Shown here: piece by piece, positions 23,010 through 31,747 of the stretch | Position numbering within the stretch: the first letter of the stretch is position 1 | Layout: every line of letters starts with the position of its first letter | Source of the DNA: Nitrososphaerales archaeon | GTDB lineage: Archaea; Thermoproteota; Nitrososphaeria; Nitrososphaerales; CADDZS01 | DNA: 34,749 nucleotides | NCBI GenBank assembly: GCA_030041355.1 | Contig: JASHNZ010000079.1 | Span: forward strand, 1 to 34,749 | Direction: 5' to 3' | Translations under genes and position numbers: made by a program | The notes under the pieces: generated by a model | What the model was told of the DNA's origin: nothing | The model's database searches: none | What the model saw: the letters and a program-made list of their open reading frames with translations, nothing else

Positions 23010-24053
23010 CTAGGCTGAAGAAGAAACAAGAGAAAGCGTTTGACATACAGAGCAGATCCGCCCCGTCGATACAGAGCCGCATTTTTCGCATCGCATAATT
23101 TTCTTGGATTTTTCTGAATCAATTTGTATACTCGATGCGATCCCCAAAATCGTTTTCAGTGTTGAATATTTGACGCCGGGATGTTTTCTTTCAAGCTCGT
23201 TCAAATGAACTCTGATCTCTGTTCTTATTCCCTCATCCATGTAAGGACAGGACTCGCTTTGAAATGGAAGGTCGTTGAGGTAGGCAAAGAAGGCTAACTC
23301 CTGCTCATAGATCTCCATCATAGGCTTGATTCTGCGGAGCTTGAATTGCGAGTTCTGCCGAAAAGTTGGATCTAACCACCTTATCCTCTCAAGGTCGCCT
23401 GCATACAGGTTGATGTAAAAAGTCTGAAGAACATCATCCAAGTTGTGCGCTGTTGCCACCACGTTGACTCCCAATTCTTCAGCGGCGAGATCAATGGATC
23501 TTCTTCTCAAAGGGCCGCACACCGAGCAAGATGTCGCTTTAATCCCTCTTTCCTTTCTGTCTTCGAGTGCTTCGTCCAGCGTGAAACCAAAAAAATCCTT
23601 GTATGAAGCAATCAGCAAAGGCACAGATAATTTTTCAGCAAGCTTCTCCGCGTTTTTGATCGCTTCCTCTCTATATTCTTCAATGCCTTCGTCGATTGTG
23701 AGAGCATAAAGTTTTGATCCGTGTCCTTTCATGATCTCATTCAGCACGTAAAGCAGCGAAGTTGAATCCTTGCCTCCGGAAACAGCTATTCCCACCCTGT
23801 CTCCGTAGTGGAGCATATCATACTTTGAGATTGTTTTCTTTGTCTTTTCTAAAATAGACTCATTGAAACATTTTGCGCACAACGATTGACCGTTATAAGC
23901 TCGAAAGTATACAGTCCTTGCTCCGCACTTGCATTGAGGACTTGCTTTTGGCTTGCTGAGTGACAGTGGTTCAAAGACGGGGTCAGATTCCAATTTTATT
24001 GGCTCACCTTGAATGCAAAGAGTAGACTCGCCTATAGCGTTATTAGCTTTCAT
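23010..24053 (-). CDS. tRNA 2-thiolation enzyme, TtuA/Ncs6-like
   Basis: 347 residues. An N-terminal zinc finger CxC...CxxC (C41, C43, C59, C62) precedes the PP-loop SGGKDSTSLLYV (from 92). The iron-sulfur cysteines are C176 and C179 (CSVCG) and C269 (ESCPYMDEG), and a C-terminal second zinc finger has C322, C325, C334 and C337. This order is that of the archaeal TtuA/Ctu1 group, which thiolates a tRNA uridine (position 54 in thermophiles; wobble position in others) using a ubiquitin-like sulfur carrier. The N-terminal ~38 residues before the finger are unusual and lack an obvious motif. Divergent from the site-2 protease gene with only 29 bases between the two start codons. Confidence 0.93.
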   Translation of the reverse strand: MKANNAIGESTLCIQGEPIKLESDPVFEPLSLSKPKASPQCKCGARTVYFRAYNGQSLCAKCFNESILEKTKKTISKYDMLHYGDRVGIAVSGGKDSTSLLYVLNEIMKGHGSKLYALTIDEGIEEYREEAIKNAEKLAEKLSVPLLIASYKDFFGFTLDEALEDRKERGIKATSCSVCGPLRRRSIDLAAEELGVNVVATAHNLDDVLQTFYINLYAGDLERIRWLDPTFRQNSQFKLRRIKPMMEIYEQELAFFAYLNDLPFQSESCPYMDEGIRTEIRVHLNELERKHPGVKYSTLKTILGIASSIQIDSEKSKKIMRCEKCGSVSTGRICSVCQTLSLVSSSA

Positions 24054-24082
24054 TGTGAGCTTGCGTTTCCACTGATACGATA

Positions 24083-25429
24083 ATGTCGGATTCTAGCGCC
24101 AATGATGGGCAACAAAATACGGCTGGACCCGAAAAACCAGAGGAGGAGCCAAAGCCAGTTACTTTCTCATGGGGCATCGTGATGGTTCGTACAAAGAAGC
24201 TGCTCAACTTTCTAGATGATCTGGCAAGGTATCGTATCTTTTCTGACCTAGGTTGGGTCTACATAGGGATAACCGTAGCGGCAGGGGGCTTTATGATCTG
24301 GCTCATGTTGGATGAAACATACCTCGTTTTGAACAGCAGCCTCGCAGTACGTTGTCTTATAGGTGCGGCACCTGTCGCTCAGTGCCATGCGAACAATTAC
24401 ACCTCCATCCCTGCACCGTCGCTTACTGCTTACTTGCTCCTTCCTGGCATCAATCCCTACATCCCCATCGCCTATGGAATAATTGGAATAGTGGTCGCGG
24501 TTGTTGTCCACGAAGGCACTCATGGCGTTTTAGCTCGCCGTCTGAAACTCCCTGTAAAATCGACGGGTTTGCTGTTCTTTCTCATTGTTCCGATTGGAGC
24601 GTTTGTCGAAATTGATGAGAAAATAATTCAGAAAACTAGGGCCAGAGATTCTGGTAGGGTCATGGCCGGCGGCCCCGGAAGCAATGTCATTGTGGCTGCG
24701 ATCGCTTTGATTTTATTGGTTCTCCTCTTGGGCGGACTTGTTCCGCGATACAACGGCGTCTTGGTTGCTTCGGTTTATTCCCCTAGTCCAGCGAATACCC
24801 TACATGAACAGGGCCATCTTCAAGCTGGTGATTTTATAGAGGCCGTAAATGGAACGCAGGTGATTTCAGATCAGACTCTGGCAAGCTTCATGGCAAGCAC
24901 GAAACCCAATGAAACTCTCCGACTTACGATCGACGATCAGGGCCAGCTAAATAACTACACCATTATTCTTGCAGCCAACCCCGATAATACATCAATAGGA
25001 TTCATCGGCGTTAGCGTAAGCAATGAGAATCTTTCAGCGATAAAAGACAATTATGCGAGCGCCTATAGAACTGATCCGTTCCTGTATCTTCTTGTGCCAG
25101 GCATCGTCTCCGAGGCCGAGACTCTGGTTCCGTTTTCGGCGACTCTGCACTCCTATTATAGTTCCCCTATTCTAGGTGCAGCCTGGGATCCTGTTGCCCT
25201 AACGCTGTTTTGGATCTTCTTCATTAACATCAACCTCGCGTTCTTCAACGCAATACCGCTATATCCTCTCGATGGAGGTCAAGCGATTTACAATTGGTTC
25301 AGCCATTTCGGAAGGAAATGGGTTGAGGTTAGGGCTAAACTGCTTACGACACTTTGTTCGGTGCTTATGCTTCTTTTAATTCTTACCTTTCTGTTCCTTC
25401 CGAGAATCCTCGCCCTAATTCCCTACTAG
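24083..25429 (+). CDS. Site-2 protease family zinc metalloprotease with PDZ domain (M50)
   Basis: 448 residues. Metal site HEGTH (H143, E144, H147) lies in the second helix, VVVHEGTHGVLARRLKLP. The third ligand motif, NAIPLYPLDGGQAIYN (N389 to D397), is near the C-terminus. A PDZ-like domain sits between (about 235-310; GHLQAGDFIEAVNGTQV). There are several TM helices, one N-terminal (about 59-78). Such enzymes cut TM helices to release regulators; a partner regulator is not visible here. The N-terminal 25 residues are polar (Asp/Pro/Glu). The 3' end overlaps the convergent pelota gene by 4 bases. Confidence 0.94.
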   Translation: MSDSSANDGQQNTAGPEKPEEEPKPVTFSWGIVMVRTKKLLNFLDDLARYRIFSDLGWVYIGITVAAGGFMIWLMLDETYLVLNSSLAVRCLIGAAPVAQCHANNYTSIPAPSLTAYLLLPGINPYIPIAYGIIGIVVAVVVHEGTHGVLARRLKLPVKSTGLLFFLIVPIGAFVEIDEKIIQKTRARDSGRVMAGGPGSNVIVAAIALILLVLLLGGLVPRYNGVLVASVYSPSPANTLHEQGHLQAGDFIEAVNGTQVISDQTLASFMASTKPNETLRLTIDDQGQLNNYTIILAANPDNTSIGFIGVSVSNENLSAIKDNYASAYRTDPFLYLLVPGIVSEAETLVPFSATLHSYYSSPILGAAWDPVALTLFWIFFININLAFFNAIPLYPLDGGQAIYNWFSHFGRKWVEVRAKLLTTLCSVLMLLLILTFLFLPRILALIPY

Positions 25430-26493
25430 GCTCGCAGGGGAAATCGGAGCAAACCCACCATGCCGCCCAGAGAGTTTGCTTGAGCTCCAAGGTCGGTCGA
25501 AGAGTCGAGCAGAAAGGTCTCGCCGCGATACTCTTCAACGTTGTTCAATAATTCGACCAGAGTGTCCTCATCGATGTCTCTTTGGGAAAATATATTTTCT
25601 GAGACAAGTAAGGATTCAACTGCACCGGCTTTTGCCGCCTTCAAGTTGTCCTTGAAGGCAAGCGCCACTCGACTGTCTCCCAGAGAGATGCGTTTCATCA
25701 CCTCCTGGATCATTTTCGAGGCTTTGGCGAGCCTGCTTGCTCCAAGGGCTTTCTGGAGATTTTCATTCCGCAATGCCATGTAGACACCGTCTTCTCCCGC
25801 TACATCAGAGCCCTCCAGAGCTTCGACCTTTGCAAACTCCTTTCTCTGCTGCAAAGCGTAGTTGGCAAATGCGTTTTTTGTGTTTCCGGGTCCCAACACA
25901 AAAAGAGGAGATTCGGGTGGATAAACTGCTGCCAGAGAGTCAGCAACTTTCTCGAAGTAATTTGTCGGCTTTTTTCTGCTGTCAGAGTACATCTTCCCCG
26001 TGACCCCAGAGTCTACACTTGGAAGTGTCTGCAAGTGAGTTCCTTTGACCACGCCAATTCCGGCCTCTCTCATATCTAAGGCAACGATTGTGTAACTATC
26101 CCTCGTGGCCTTGGATCCTTCTAGGAGCCTGAGCTGGACAGGAGAAAAGCCCTGCAACTTTCTAATCGATAGTCTATGTCCTTCAGATACGGACAGAGAA
26201 TGAAAGACATTCTTCGAAAGCATGTCGTTTGATACGTCAACGATCCTTCCTGAGATTCGGAGCCTCGAGAGAGTGCTATCGAGCTTCACCTGCTCAGTCT
26301 CGATCGTAATTTTGACCTTGATTCTTTCCTTGTCAGGTCTTGCATACTCCGCTGTTTCTTTCAAGACACGGGAAGATTCGCTAGCTACGAGATCACCCTT
26401 TGAAACGACCCTACGTAGCGTCCACAGATCATCAGGTGTTTCTGGTGTGACTGTCACTAGATCATGCCGAGCGTCCAATCTGTGGATGATCAA
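25426..26493 (-). CDS. pelA: Pelota, mRNA surveillance / ribosome rescue factor
   Basis: 355 residues matching archaeal Pelota, the eRF1 relative that with ABCE1 splits stalled ribosomes. The N-terminal Sm-like domain has VTPETPDDLWTLRRVVSKGD. The central domain carries IVALDMREAGIGVVKG. The eRF1 domain 3-like C-terminus has LLSTDL-type features (FLLDSSTDLGAQANSLGGMVGLLRF). The GGQ motif is absent, as expected for Pelota. The start is TTG 26493; no ATG is in frame nearby upstream. A TATA-like CTTAATAAAT (minus strand, 26549-26558) would place the transcript start about 30 bases before it. Confidence 0.95.
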   Translation of the reverse strand: MIIHRLDARHDLVTVTPETPDDLWTLRRVVSKGDLVASESSRVLKETAEYARPDKERIKVKITIETEQVKLDSTLSRLRISGRIVDVSNDMLSKNVFHSLSVSEGHRLSIRKLQGFSPVQLRLLEGSKATRDSYTIVALDMREAGIGVVKGTHLQTLPSVDSGVTGKMYSDSRKKPTNYFEKVADSLAAVYPPESPLFVLGPGNTKNAFANYALQQRKEFAKVEALEGSDVAGEDGVYMALRNENLQKALGASRLAKASKMIQEVMKRISLGDSRVALAFKDNLKAAKAGAVESLLVSENIFSQRDIDEDTLVELLNNVEEYRGETFLLDSSTDLGAQANSLGGMVGLLRFPLRA

Positions 26494-26737
26494 TCCAGTT
26501 TTGATGCCCTCGATGTCTGAACTTACAAAACCAGCGCAAGTCTCAATGATTTATTAAGCAAGATGCGTTTCGGCGCACAACCGAGCACGAAAACACACGG
26601 TTCTACAAACAGTCTGTAGTTGCGGAGATTTTACAAATTCATCGCTGAAACCTTACAATTATTGCTTCGCGCATTTAAAAAATTGACGAAGGCGCCAACG
26701 ATCAGTCGAAAGATGGGAACTTTCCTTATCGTAGGCT
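26494..26737. other. Intergenic region between pelA and dnaG
   Basis: About 240 bases with no ORF longer than 11 codons on the minus strand. Two TATA-like stretches occur: one near 26549-26558 for pelA, and one (ATTTTTTAAATGC on the minus strand, about 26676-26690) whose product is unclear. It may allow a longer leader or a small RNA. Confidence 0.35.
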
Positions 26738-28054
26738 CTATTCCAGTGCAAGATCCTTGAAGCTATAGATCGAGATCTCTTCGGGCTTGTTTTGGATCTC
26801 TCCAGCCCTATGAGCAATTATCGTCAGGATCCCAACCTTCTGAGACGCATCGATGAGTCGCTGAGTCACGATACCATCCAAGAAGAGTGTCTTTGCTCCT
26901 TGAAGATCGGCTATTTTCGCTACGAGATCCTTCACGAGTACCCTTGACAATTCCTTCATATCGGAATCATAAACTATGGCTTCAAGAGTGCCGTTGATCG
27001 AGCCAAATTCAGTTTTCACTTTCTCAGCCGTCGAGTCTGCCAAAGGCGGAGGAGGCGGAAATTGTTCTCTTGGTTTGATTGGTTCTCTTCTCAGCGGCCT
27101 CGTCTCTTCATCCCTGCGATATCTTTCTTCGTGACCCGGTCTTGGCCTATGCTCTCTCCGATCATAGCGAGCACCACGGTCTCGATCGTAGGGACGTTCC
27201 CTTCTCTCTGGTCTTTCCTCTCTCTCTTGTTCTACTTCGCCAGTGGATTCTTCCCGTGGGCGTCCCTCCAGAATCTCGAGGATCTCAACTGGCGTAAGTT
27301 CCTCGACTTCTTTGCCTCTTGGCGCGCGGTACACTCGGTCGACCCTAGCCACCTGGGTCAATTCCTTTAGTATCAAATCGCCTCCCCTGTCCCCATCGAG
27401 AAACGCGTGAATGGGTCTGCGCTTTGCAAGTTCCTTCACGGTATCCGGTATGCTCGTTCCTTCAACGGCAATCGTGTTCTCAATTCCAGCCCTCATCAAA
27501 TTGATAATGTCAGCACGTCCTTCTACCACATAGAGAAATTCCGCTGAATCAACAGTTGGCCCCGCTGGCAGTCCTTCTCTTCCATAGGAAATTACCCTGC
27601 CTCTCTTCGCAGAGTCGACGATGTCCTTTAGTGACTCTTCGCCTTCGCTCGTGGTCTTTGAAGCCCATTCCTTCATGATGGACTTTGCGCGATCAACAAT
27701 TACTTTGCGCCTATCGGCTCTGACATCGTTTATGCCAAGCAGGCTAAAATGGGCACTGCAGGGTCCCACTTTATCGACATTTTCGACTGCTGCTGCAATT
27801 AACGCGCATGTGGAGACATCAGTACTCATCGGAATGAGCACCTCTCCAGTAGTCTTGCCATTACTTGATTGAAGGTTGATTTCTATCCGTCCAACCTTCC
27901 AAGTCTTTTGCAGTTCCTGCAGGTTCATCTCTGGGCCAAATAGCCCTTCGGTTTGTCCAAAGATCGCGCCTATCAGATCAGCTTTCTCTACTACGCCCTC
28001 TACTTCGAATTTTAATCTTACTAGATATTTTACAATACTCTTTTCTTGACTCAA
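26738..28054 (-). CDS. dnaG: Archaeal DnaG-like primase (TOPRIM), exosome-associated
   Basis: 438 residues. The TOPRIM catalytic Glu178 is in YVVEGRADIINLM and the DxD motif is in HAFLDGDRGGD (D220, D222). The N-terminal region KYLVRLKFEVEGVVEKADLI is typical of archaeal DnaG, and the conserved C-terminal domain (FGSINGTLEAIVYD... LFLDGIVTQRLIDASQ) is present. Archaeal DnaG makes short RNA primers and also binds the RNA exosome. Between about 265 and 340 there is a low-complexity linker of Arg, Glu, Pro and Asp repeats (ERRERPYDRDRGARYDRRE type) ending in PPPPP, which may bind nucleic acid or the exosome. The start is TTG. Upstream gene on the same strand as pelota, 244 bases apart. Confidence 0.94.
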   Translation of the reverse strand: MSQEKSIVKYLVRLKFEVEGVVEKADLIGAIFGQTEGLFGPEMNLQELQKTWKVGRIEINLQSSNGKTTGEVLIPMSTDVSTCALIAAAVENVDKVGPCSAHFSLLGINDVRADRRKVIVDRAKSIMKEWASKTTSEGEESLKDIVDSAKRGRVISYGREGLPAGPTVDSAEFLYVVEGRADIINLMRAGIENTIAVEGTSIPDTVKELAKRRPIHAFLDGDRGGDLILKELTQVARVDRVYRAPRGKEVEELTPVEILEILEGRPREESTGEVEQEREERPERRERPYDRDRGARYDRREHRPRPGHEERYRRDEETRPLRREPIKPREQFPPPPPLADSTAEKVKTEFGSINGTLEAIVYDSDMKELSRVLVKDLVAKIADLQGAKTLFLDGIVTQRLIDASQKVGILTIIAHRAGEIQNKPEEISIYSFKDLALE

Positions 28055-28357
28055 GGCAAACGCTACCTCTGTTGTTAAGCGTCAACGGGTAATTCTTTGT
28101 CAAAATTCCCTGAGCAAACTACCTCCGAATTGCATTTAAGCGTTTAGCAAAGCGAACAGGGATTCCCAATACTCGAAATGCTGACCTATTTTCTCAGCCG
28201 AGAGATAGTTTACAGCTAGGCCTGGTCAAATTTCGTACTATTCCTGCGAGAAATGAAGCGCCGCGATTCCTCTTAGATCAACAAGAAAATGCACCTTCTA
28301 AAATTCGCAGAGAAGAGACCCGCAAAACTTGAAATATTCTGATATGTTCCTTGAAAT
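28055..28357. other. Divergent promoter region between dnaG and coxM
   Basis: About 300 bases with no supported gene; only short frames (13 codons or less) and antisense shadows occur. It contains two head-to-head promoters. The one for the cox genes includes CTTGAAATATTC at 28328-28339, about 25-45 bases before the TTG starts. Confidence 0.4.
28328..28339 (+). promoter_or_regulatory. Possible promoter of the coxMSG genes
   Basis: CTTGAAATATTC has a TATA-like core about 40 bases before TTG 28376. Starting transcription 25 bases downstream would give a leader of about 15 bases, supporting 28376 over the earlier TTG at 28358. Confidence 0.35.
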
Positions 28358-28375
28358 TTGGAAAGCCCTCTCGAT

Positions 28376-29239
28376 TTGACCCCGAAGAAATTTGATTATT
28401 ACGAGCCCACATCGCTGAACGAGGCAATCCAGCTGCTGGAAACCAAAGAAGAAGCGAAGGTGATGGCTGGGGGGCAAAGCCTTCTTGCACTCATGAAGCT
28501 CAGGCTTGCTGCTCCGAAGAGCATCGTCGATATTACGAAACTTGAGGGGTTGTCTTACATTAAAGAAGAAAATGGTTACCTTGCAATCGGTGCGCTTACG
28601 ATTCATGACATGATTGAACTTTCACCGGTGATCAAGGAAAAATACACTTTGTTGTCTGATGCAGCGAGTAAGATCGGAGACCAGCAAATCAGGAATAGAG
28701 GAACCATTGGTGGGAGCGCTTGTCACGCAGACCCCGCGGCAGATCTGCCTACCGCCCTAGTCGCCGCAGACGCCAGCTTTGTCGCGCAGGGACCCAAGGG
28801 CCAAAGGATTATTCCCTCAGGAGATTTTTTTGTGGATATTTTCACCCCCGCATTGGAACACGACGAGGTCTTGACCGAAATCAGATTGCCGAATTCTCCT
28901 CCCCATTCGGCGTCAGGATACATCAAGCATTCCAGACGCGAAGGAGATTTTGCAATCACAAGCTGCGGTGTTGTCCTAACGACCGGCAGGGGAAACACTT
29001 GCGAGGACGTGCGTATAGCATTGGGCTCTGTAGCCTCTACTCCACTAAGATTTATGAATGCTGAAAATTATCTGAGGGGAAAAGCTCTCGATGACAAGAC
29101 AATAATCGAAGCGTCAAACCAGAAACCGGAGGGAGCAAATCCGCCATCGGATATGCACGGGAGCAAAGAGTATAGAATGGAGATGATCAAAGTGTTTACA
29201 AAAAGATCGCTTAAATTGGCTCTTGGCAGAGTGAAGTAG
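28376..29239 (+). CDS. coxM: Cox-type FAD-binding middle subunit (xanthine oxidase family)
   Basis: 287 residues. The two FAD motifs of CO-dehydrogenase-type medium subunits are present: AGGQSLLALMKLRLAAP and TIGGSACHADPAADLP, the latter with the GGS-x-AH-like pattern and Asp ligands. FDYYEPTSLNEAIQLLE is the normal N-terminal helix-strand start. I use TTG 28376; TTG 28358 would add six residues. Substrate electrons from the molybdenum subunit pass through the 2Fe-2S subunit to this flavin. It is followed 3 bases later by coxS. The molybdopterin subunit CoxL is not in the window, so the enzyme's substrate (CO, aldehyde or other) cannot be assigned. Confidence 0.92.
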   Translation: MTPKKFDYYEPTSLNEAIQLLETKEEAKVMAGGQSLLALMKLRLAAPKSIVDITKLEGLSYIKEENGYLAIGALTIHDMIELSPVIKEKYTLLSDAASKIGDQQIRNRGTIGGSACHADPAADLPTALVAADASFVAQGPKGQRIIPSGDFFVDIFTPALEHDEVLTEIRLPNSPPHSASGYIKHSRREGDFAITSCGVVLTTGRGNTCEDVRIALGSVASTPLRFMNAENYLRGKALDDKTIIEASNQKPEGANPPSDMHGSKEYRMEMIKVFTKRSLKLALGRVK

Positions 29240-29242
29240 TAC

Positions 29243-29758
29243 ATGCAGAGCTTATCTCAAACTAATCAAGGTACAGTCACCTGCACCATAAACGGAAAGA
29301 AGTACAGCGGAATGTGCGAACCGCGTACACTTTTAGTACATTTCATACGAGATGACCTGAATTTAACAGGAACGCATATCGGTTGCGATACCGGACATTG
29401 TGGTGCATGCACCATAATGTTCAACGGCAAATCGCTAAAGTCGTGCATGCTCTTGGCGGTCCAAGCTCAGGGAGCAAATATCCTGACAGTCGAAGGACTT
29501 GCCAAGGGTGATAAGCTCCACCCAATACAGGAAGCATATTGGGAAAATCACGGGTTGCAATGCGGTTATTGCACACCTGGTATGCTGATTTCTTCTCTGT
29601 TTCTACTGGAGAGGAATCCTGATCCCACGGAGGAAGAGATTCGGCGAGGAATAGAGGGGAATCTGTGCAGATGCACAGGCTATGTCAACATAGTAAAGTC
29701 GATTAAAGCCGCGGCCAAGAAGATGCAGGAAGAGAAGGCCGCCGGGAAGAAGAGTTAG
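29243..29758 (+). CDS. coxS: Cox-type [2Fe-2S] small subunit
   Basis: 171 residues. The plant-type ferredoxin cluster is C48, C53 and C56 (CDTGHCGAC) with C68. The second cluster is C107, C110 (CGYC), C142 and C144 (LCRCTGY). Both are standard for CoxS/xanthine oxidase small subunits and transfer electrons from molybdenum to FAD. The N-terminus (about 12 residues) is slightly longer than usual and the C-terminus is Lys/Ala/Gly-rich. Start ATG 29243, three bases after coxM, so it is translationally coupled. Its closest functional partners are the flanking coxM and coxG. Confidence 0.95.
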   Translation: MQSLSQTNQGTVTCTINGKKYSGMCEPRTLLVHFIRDDLNLTGTHIGCDTGHCGACTIMFNGKSLKSCMLLAVQAQGANILTVEGLAKGDKLHPIQEAYWENHGLQCGYCTPGMLISSLFLLERNPDPTEEEIRRGIEGNLCRCTGYVNIVKSIKAAAKKMQEEKAAGKKS

Positions 29759-29775
29759 GAGTTTCGAGTACAAAA

Positions 29776-30219
29776 TTGCATTTCGAAGGAACGTTCAACG
29801 TCAAAGCGCCGAAGGAAAAGGTCTTTGGTACTCTAATGGATCCGAATCAGATTTCGCAGTGCATGCCAGACCTACAGAAACTTGATATCAAGTCCCCCGA
29901 CGATTACACTGCTGTAATAAAGGCAGGCGTTTCCTTCATTCGAGGAGATTTCAACATGCACTTCACGGTAGTTGAAAAGACTCCACCGACGCATGCAAAG
30001 CTTGTCGCTCACGGAACTGGGATCGGTAGCACCGTTGACTTGGATACTCTGATAGATCTCTCAGATGGCCCTAATGGGGGAACCTCAATGAAATGGACGG
30101 CCGAAGCGAAAATCGGAGGAAGAATTGCTTCTGTTGGTCAAAGGTTAATGGAAGGCCAAGCCGAGAAGATAATTAAGCAGCTCTTCACTTGTCTTGAAGG
30201 AAAACTCAATACGCCCTAA
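29776..30219 (+). CDS. coxG: CoxG-like SRPBCC protein
   Basis: 147 residues of the CoxG/START-like (SRPBCC) fold. It opens HFEGTFNVKAPKEKVFGTLM, then NQISQCMPDLQKLD, and has the strand FNMHFTVVEKTPPTHAKLVA, with a C-terminal amphipathic helix (QRLMEGQAEKIIKQLFTCLEG) that may contact the membrane. CoxG is thought to recruit CO-dehydrogenase-type enzymes to membranes or quinones. It lies 17 bases downstream of coxS on the same strand. The start is TTG. It is the last gene of this three-gene set, followed by a convergent gene. Confidence 0.9.
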   Translation: MHFEGTFNVKAPKEKVFGTLMDPNQISQCMPDLQKLDIKSPDDYTAVIKAGVSFIRGDFNMHFTVVEKTPPTHAKLVAHGTGIGSTVDLDTLIDLSDGPNGGTSMKWTAEAKIGGRIASVGQRLMEGQAEKIIKQLFTCLEGKLNTP

Positions 30220-30330
30220 TCAACGGCGAAAGCTATAGCAAATCTCCGAAATTGTTGACTCTTTCGGCTCTGCCACTTTTCATTGATGCATCCAGAAATT
30301 TTAAGCCTACTACATCTCGATTCCATAATT

Positions 30331-31584
30331 TCAGACATAGTTGGATCCTACAACTGACTCGTAAATCTTCTTGAATTCCAAATCGTCGACGTTTGCTTTT
30401 GTTTCTTCGGATCTTTTCTTTACCTCAACTAAGATTTCTTCCATTTGTTCCTCAGTTGCTGGAAGACCTAATTCTTTCAATTTCCATTCGACAGAATGCC
30501 TTCCGGACTTCTTTCCCAGAAACACCCCGTGATTGTTTCCAACGATTTCCGGAAGATAGGCCTCCGAACCCAGATGGTACTTCATCCAGCCGGCGATGGA
30601 TATGCCCGCCTCTCTGGTAAAGACACGATCGCCAACGATCGGCTTGTTCGGTGCAAGCGGGAACATCGTGTCTCTTTGAACCAATCTGGAGAGCTCTTTA
30701 AACTTTGAAAAGTCGAATCTGACTTTCTGTCCGTAAAGGAACTTGAGGCTCATCGCAACTTCTTCAAAGCTGGCATTTCCGCTTCGCTCCCCGATTCCGT
30801 TAACAGACGTGTGGACCGCGACGCCTCCATTCATGAGACCAGATATGGCGTCCGCGACTCCAAGGCCAAAATCATTGTGTGTGTGAACTTCCAGAGGTTC
30901 CTTCACAATCTCCTTCACTTGCCTAACAAATTCTCCAAACCCTTCCGGGGTTGCGCAACCGAAGGTGTCAACTATGACAAAGGAATCCGGATGAGCTTCT
31001 TTTGAGACCGCTCCTAGAATTTCTTTCGTAAATTCAAAGTCAGCCCTTGTCCCATCTACCCCAAAGAAGGAGGTCCAAAGACCATGCTTTTTTGCAAAAT
31101 CGATCGCGTCCACTGCTCGTTCTACCACTTGATCGTACGTCCAATTGAATTGCTTCAGCTTTGGAACGCCCACCGGACCTTCACAAATGATTCCATCTAC
31201 GTCGCATCTCAATGCGGTCTCGATGTCTTCCCTTACAAGCCTCGAGAAGGCAAAGACTTTGGATTGCAGTCCTAGATGAGCGATTTTTTTGACGGCGTCA
31301 AAATCCTCTTTTGATACAACGGGCATTCCCGCTTCGATCCTGTGAACTCCTACCTCATCGAGCTTTCTGGCAATCTCGACCTTCTCGTTGGTTCGAAGTA
31401 CGACTCCTGGGGTTTGCTCTCCGTCTCGCAACGTCACGTCGTGAAAAATTACTTCATCCGGGAAATGAAATCTTGACACAACGGTTGGATCGAAATTGAA
31501 ATGACTTACCCAGTAGTTCTTTCCAACCCAGGGGCCGGCTTCGATTTTCTTACTAGAACTTTCGAAAGAGACTTCAGTCTGCAT
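30331..31584 (-). CDS. Homocitrate/isopropylmalate synthase-family enzyme (DRE-TIM)
   Basis: The TIM-barrel condensing enzyme shows FHDVTLRDGEQTPGV with the metal-binding Asp, VHRIEAGMPVVSKED, the central VDTFGCATPEGFGE, the metal ligand motif HTHNDFGLGVAD, and VNGIGERSGNASFEEVAM. The C-terminal part of about 120 residues (NKPIVGDRVFTREAGI, GKKSGRHSVEWKL) resembles homocitrate synthase more than the regulatory domain of LeuA. Acetyl-CoA plus a 2-oxo acid is the expected chemistry; which acid is unknown. I chose ATG 31584. The frame is open back to TTG 31707, but those 41 residues are not homologous looking, and a TATA-like CTTTTTTAGA (minus strand, 31616-31625) sits inside it. Neighbour: divergent ALDH. 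Confidence 0.85.
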   Translation of the reverse strand: MQTEVSFESSSKKIEAGPWVGKNYWVSHFNFDPTVVSRFHFPDEVIFHDVTLRDGEQTPGVVLRTNEKVEIARKLDEVGVHRIEAGMPVVSKEDFDAVKKIAHLGLQSKVFAFSRLVREDIETALRCDVDGIICEGPVGVPKLKQFNWTYDQVVERAVDAIDFAKKHGLWTSFFGVDGTRADFEFTKEILGAVSKEAHPDSFVIVDTFGCATPEGFGEFVRQVKEIVKEPLEVHTHNDFGLGVADAISGLMNGGVAVHTSVNGIGERSGNASFEEVAMSLKFLYGQKVRFDFSKFKELSRLVQRDTMFPLAPNKPIVGDRVFTREAGISIAGWMKYHLGSEAYLPEIVGNNHGVFLGKKSGRHSVEWKLKELGLPATEEQMEEILVEVKKRSEETKANVDDLEFKKIYESVVGSNYV

Positions 31585-31615
31585 TTTGAACGTCTTGCCG
31601 ATCTTTGTTCTAGAA

Positions 31616-31625
31616 TCTAAAAAAG
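31616..31625 (-). promoter_or_regulatory. Possible TATA box of the homocitrate-synthase-like gene
   Basis: Minus-strand CTTTTTTAGA lies about 36 bases before ATG 31584, giving a leader of around 10 bases if initiation is 25 bases downstream. It supports the shorter start. Confidence 0.35.
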
Positions 31626-31747
31626 AATTCCAGTGAGTGTGAAAGCCGGGTAAAATAAGAAGAGACGCGATCGGCATCGTACTCCTTATTTCTCTCCTTT
31701 CGGCCAATATTCATGATAAGTCACAGCCTCGAGCGTGAGTTGATTAT

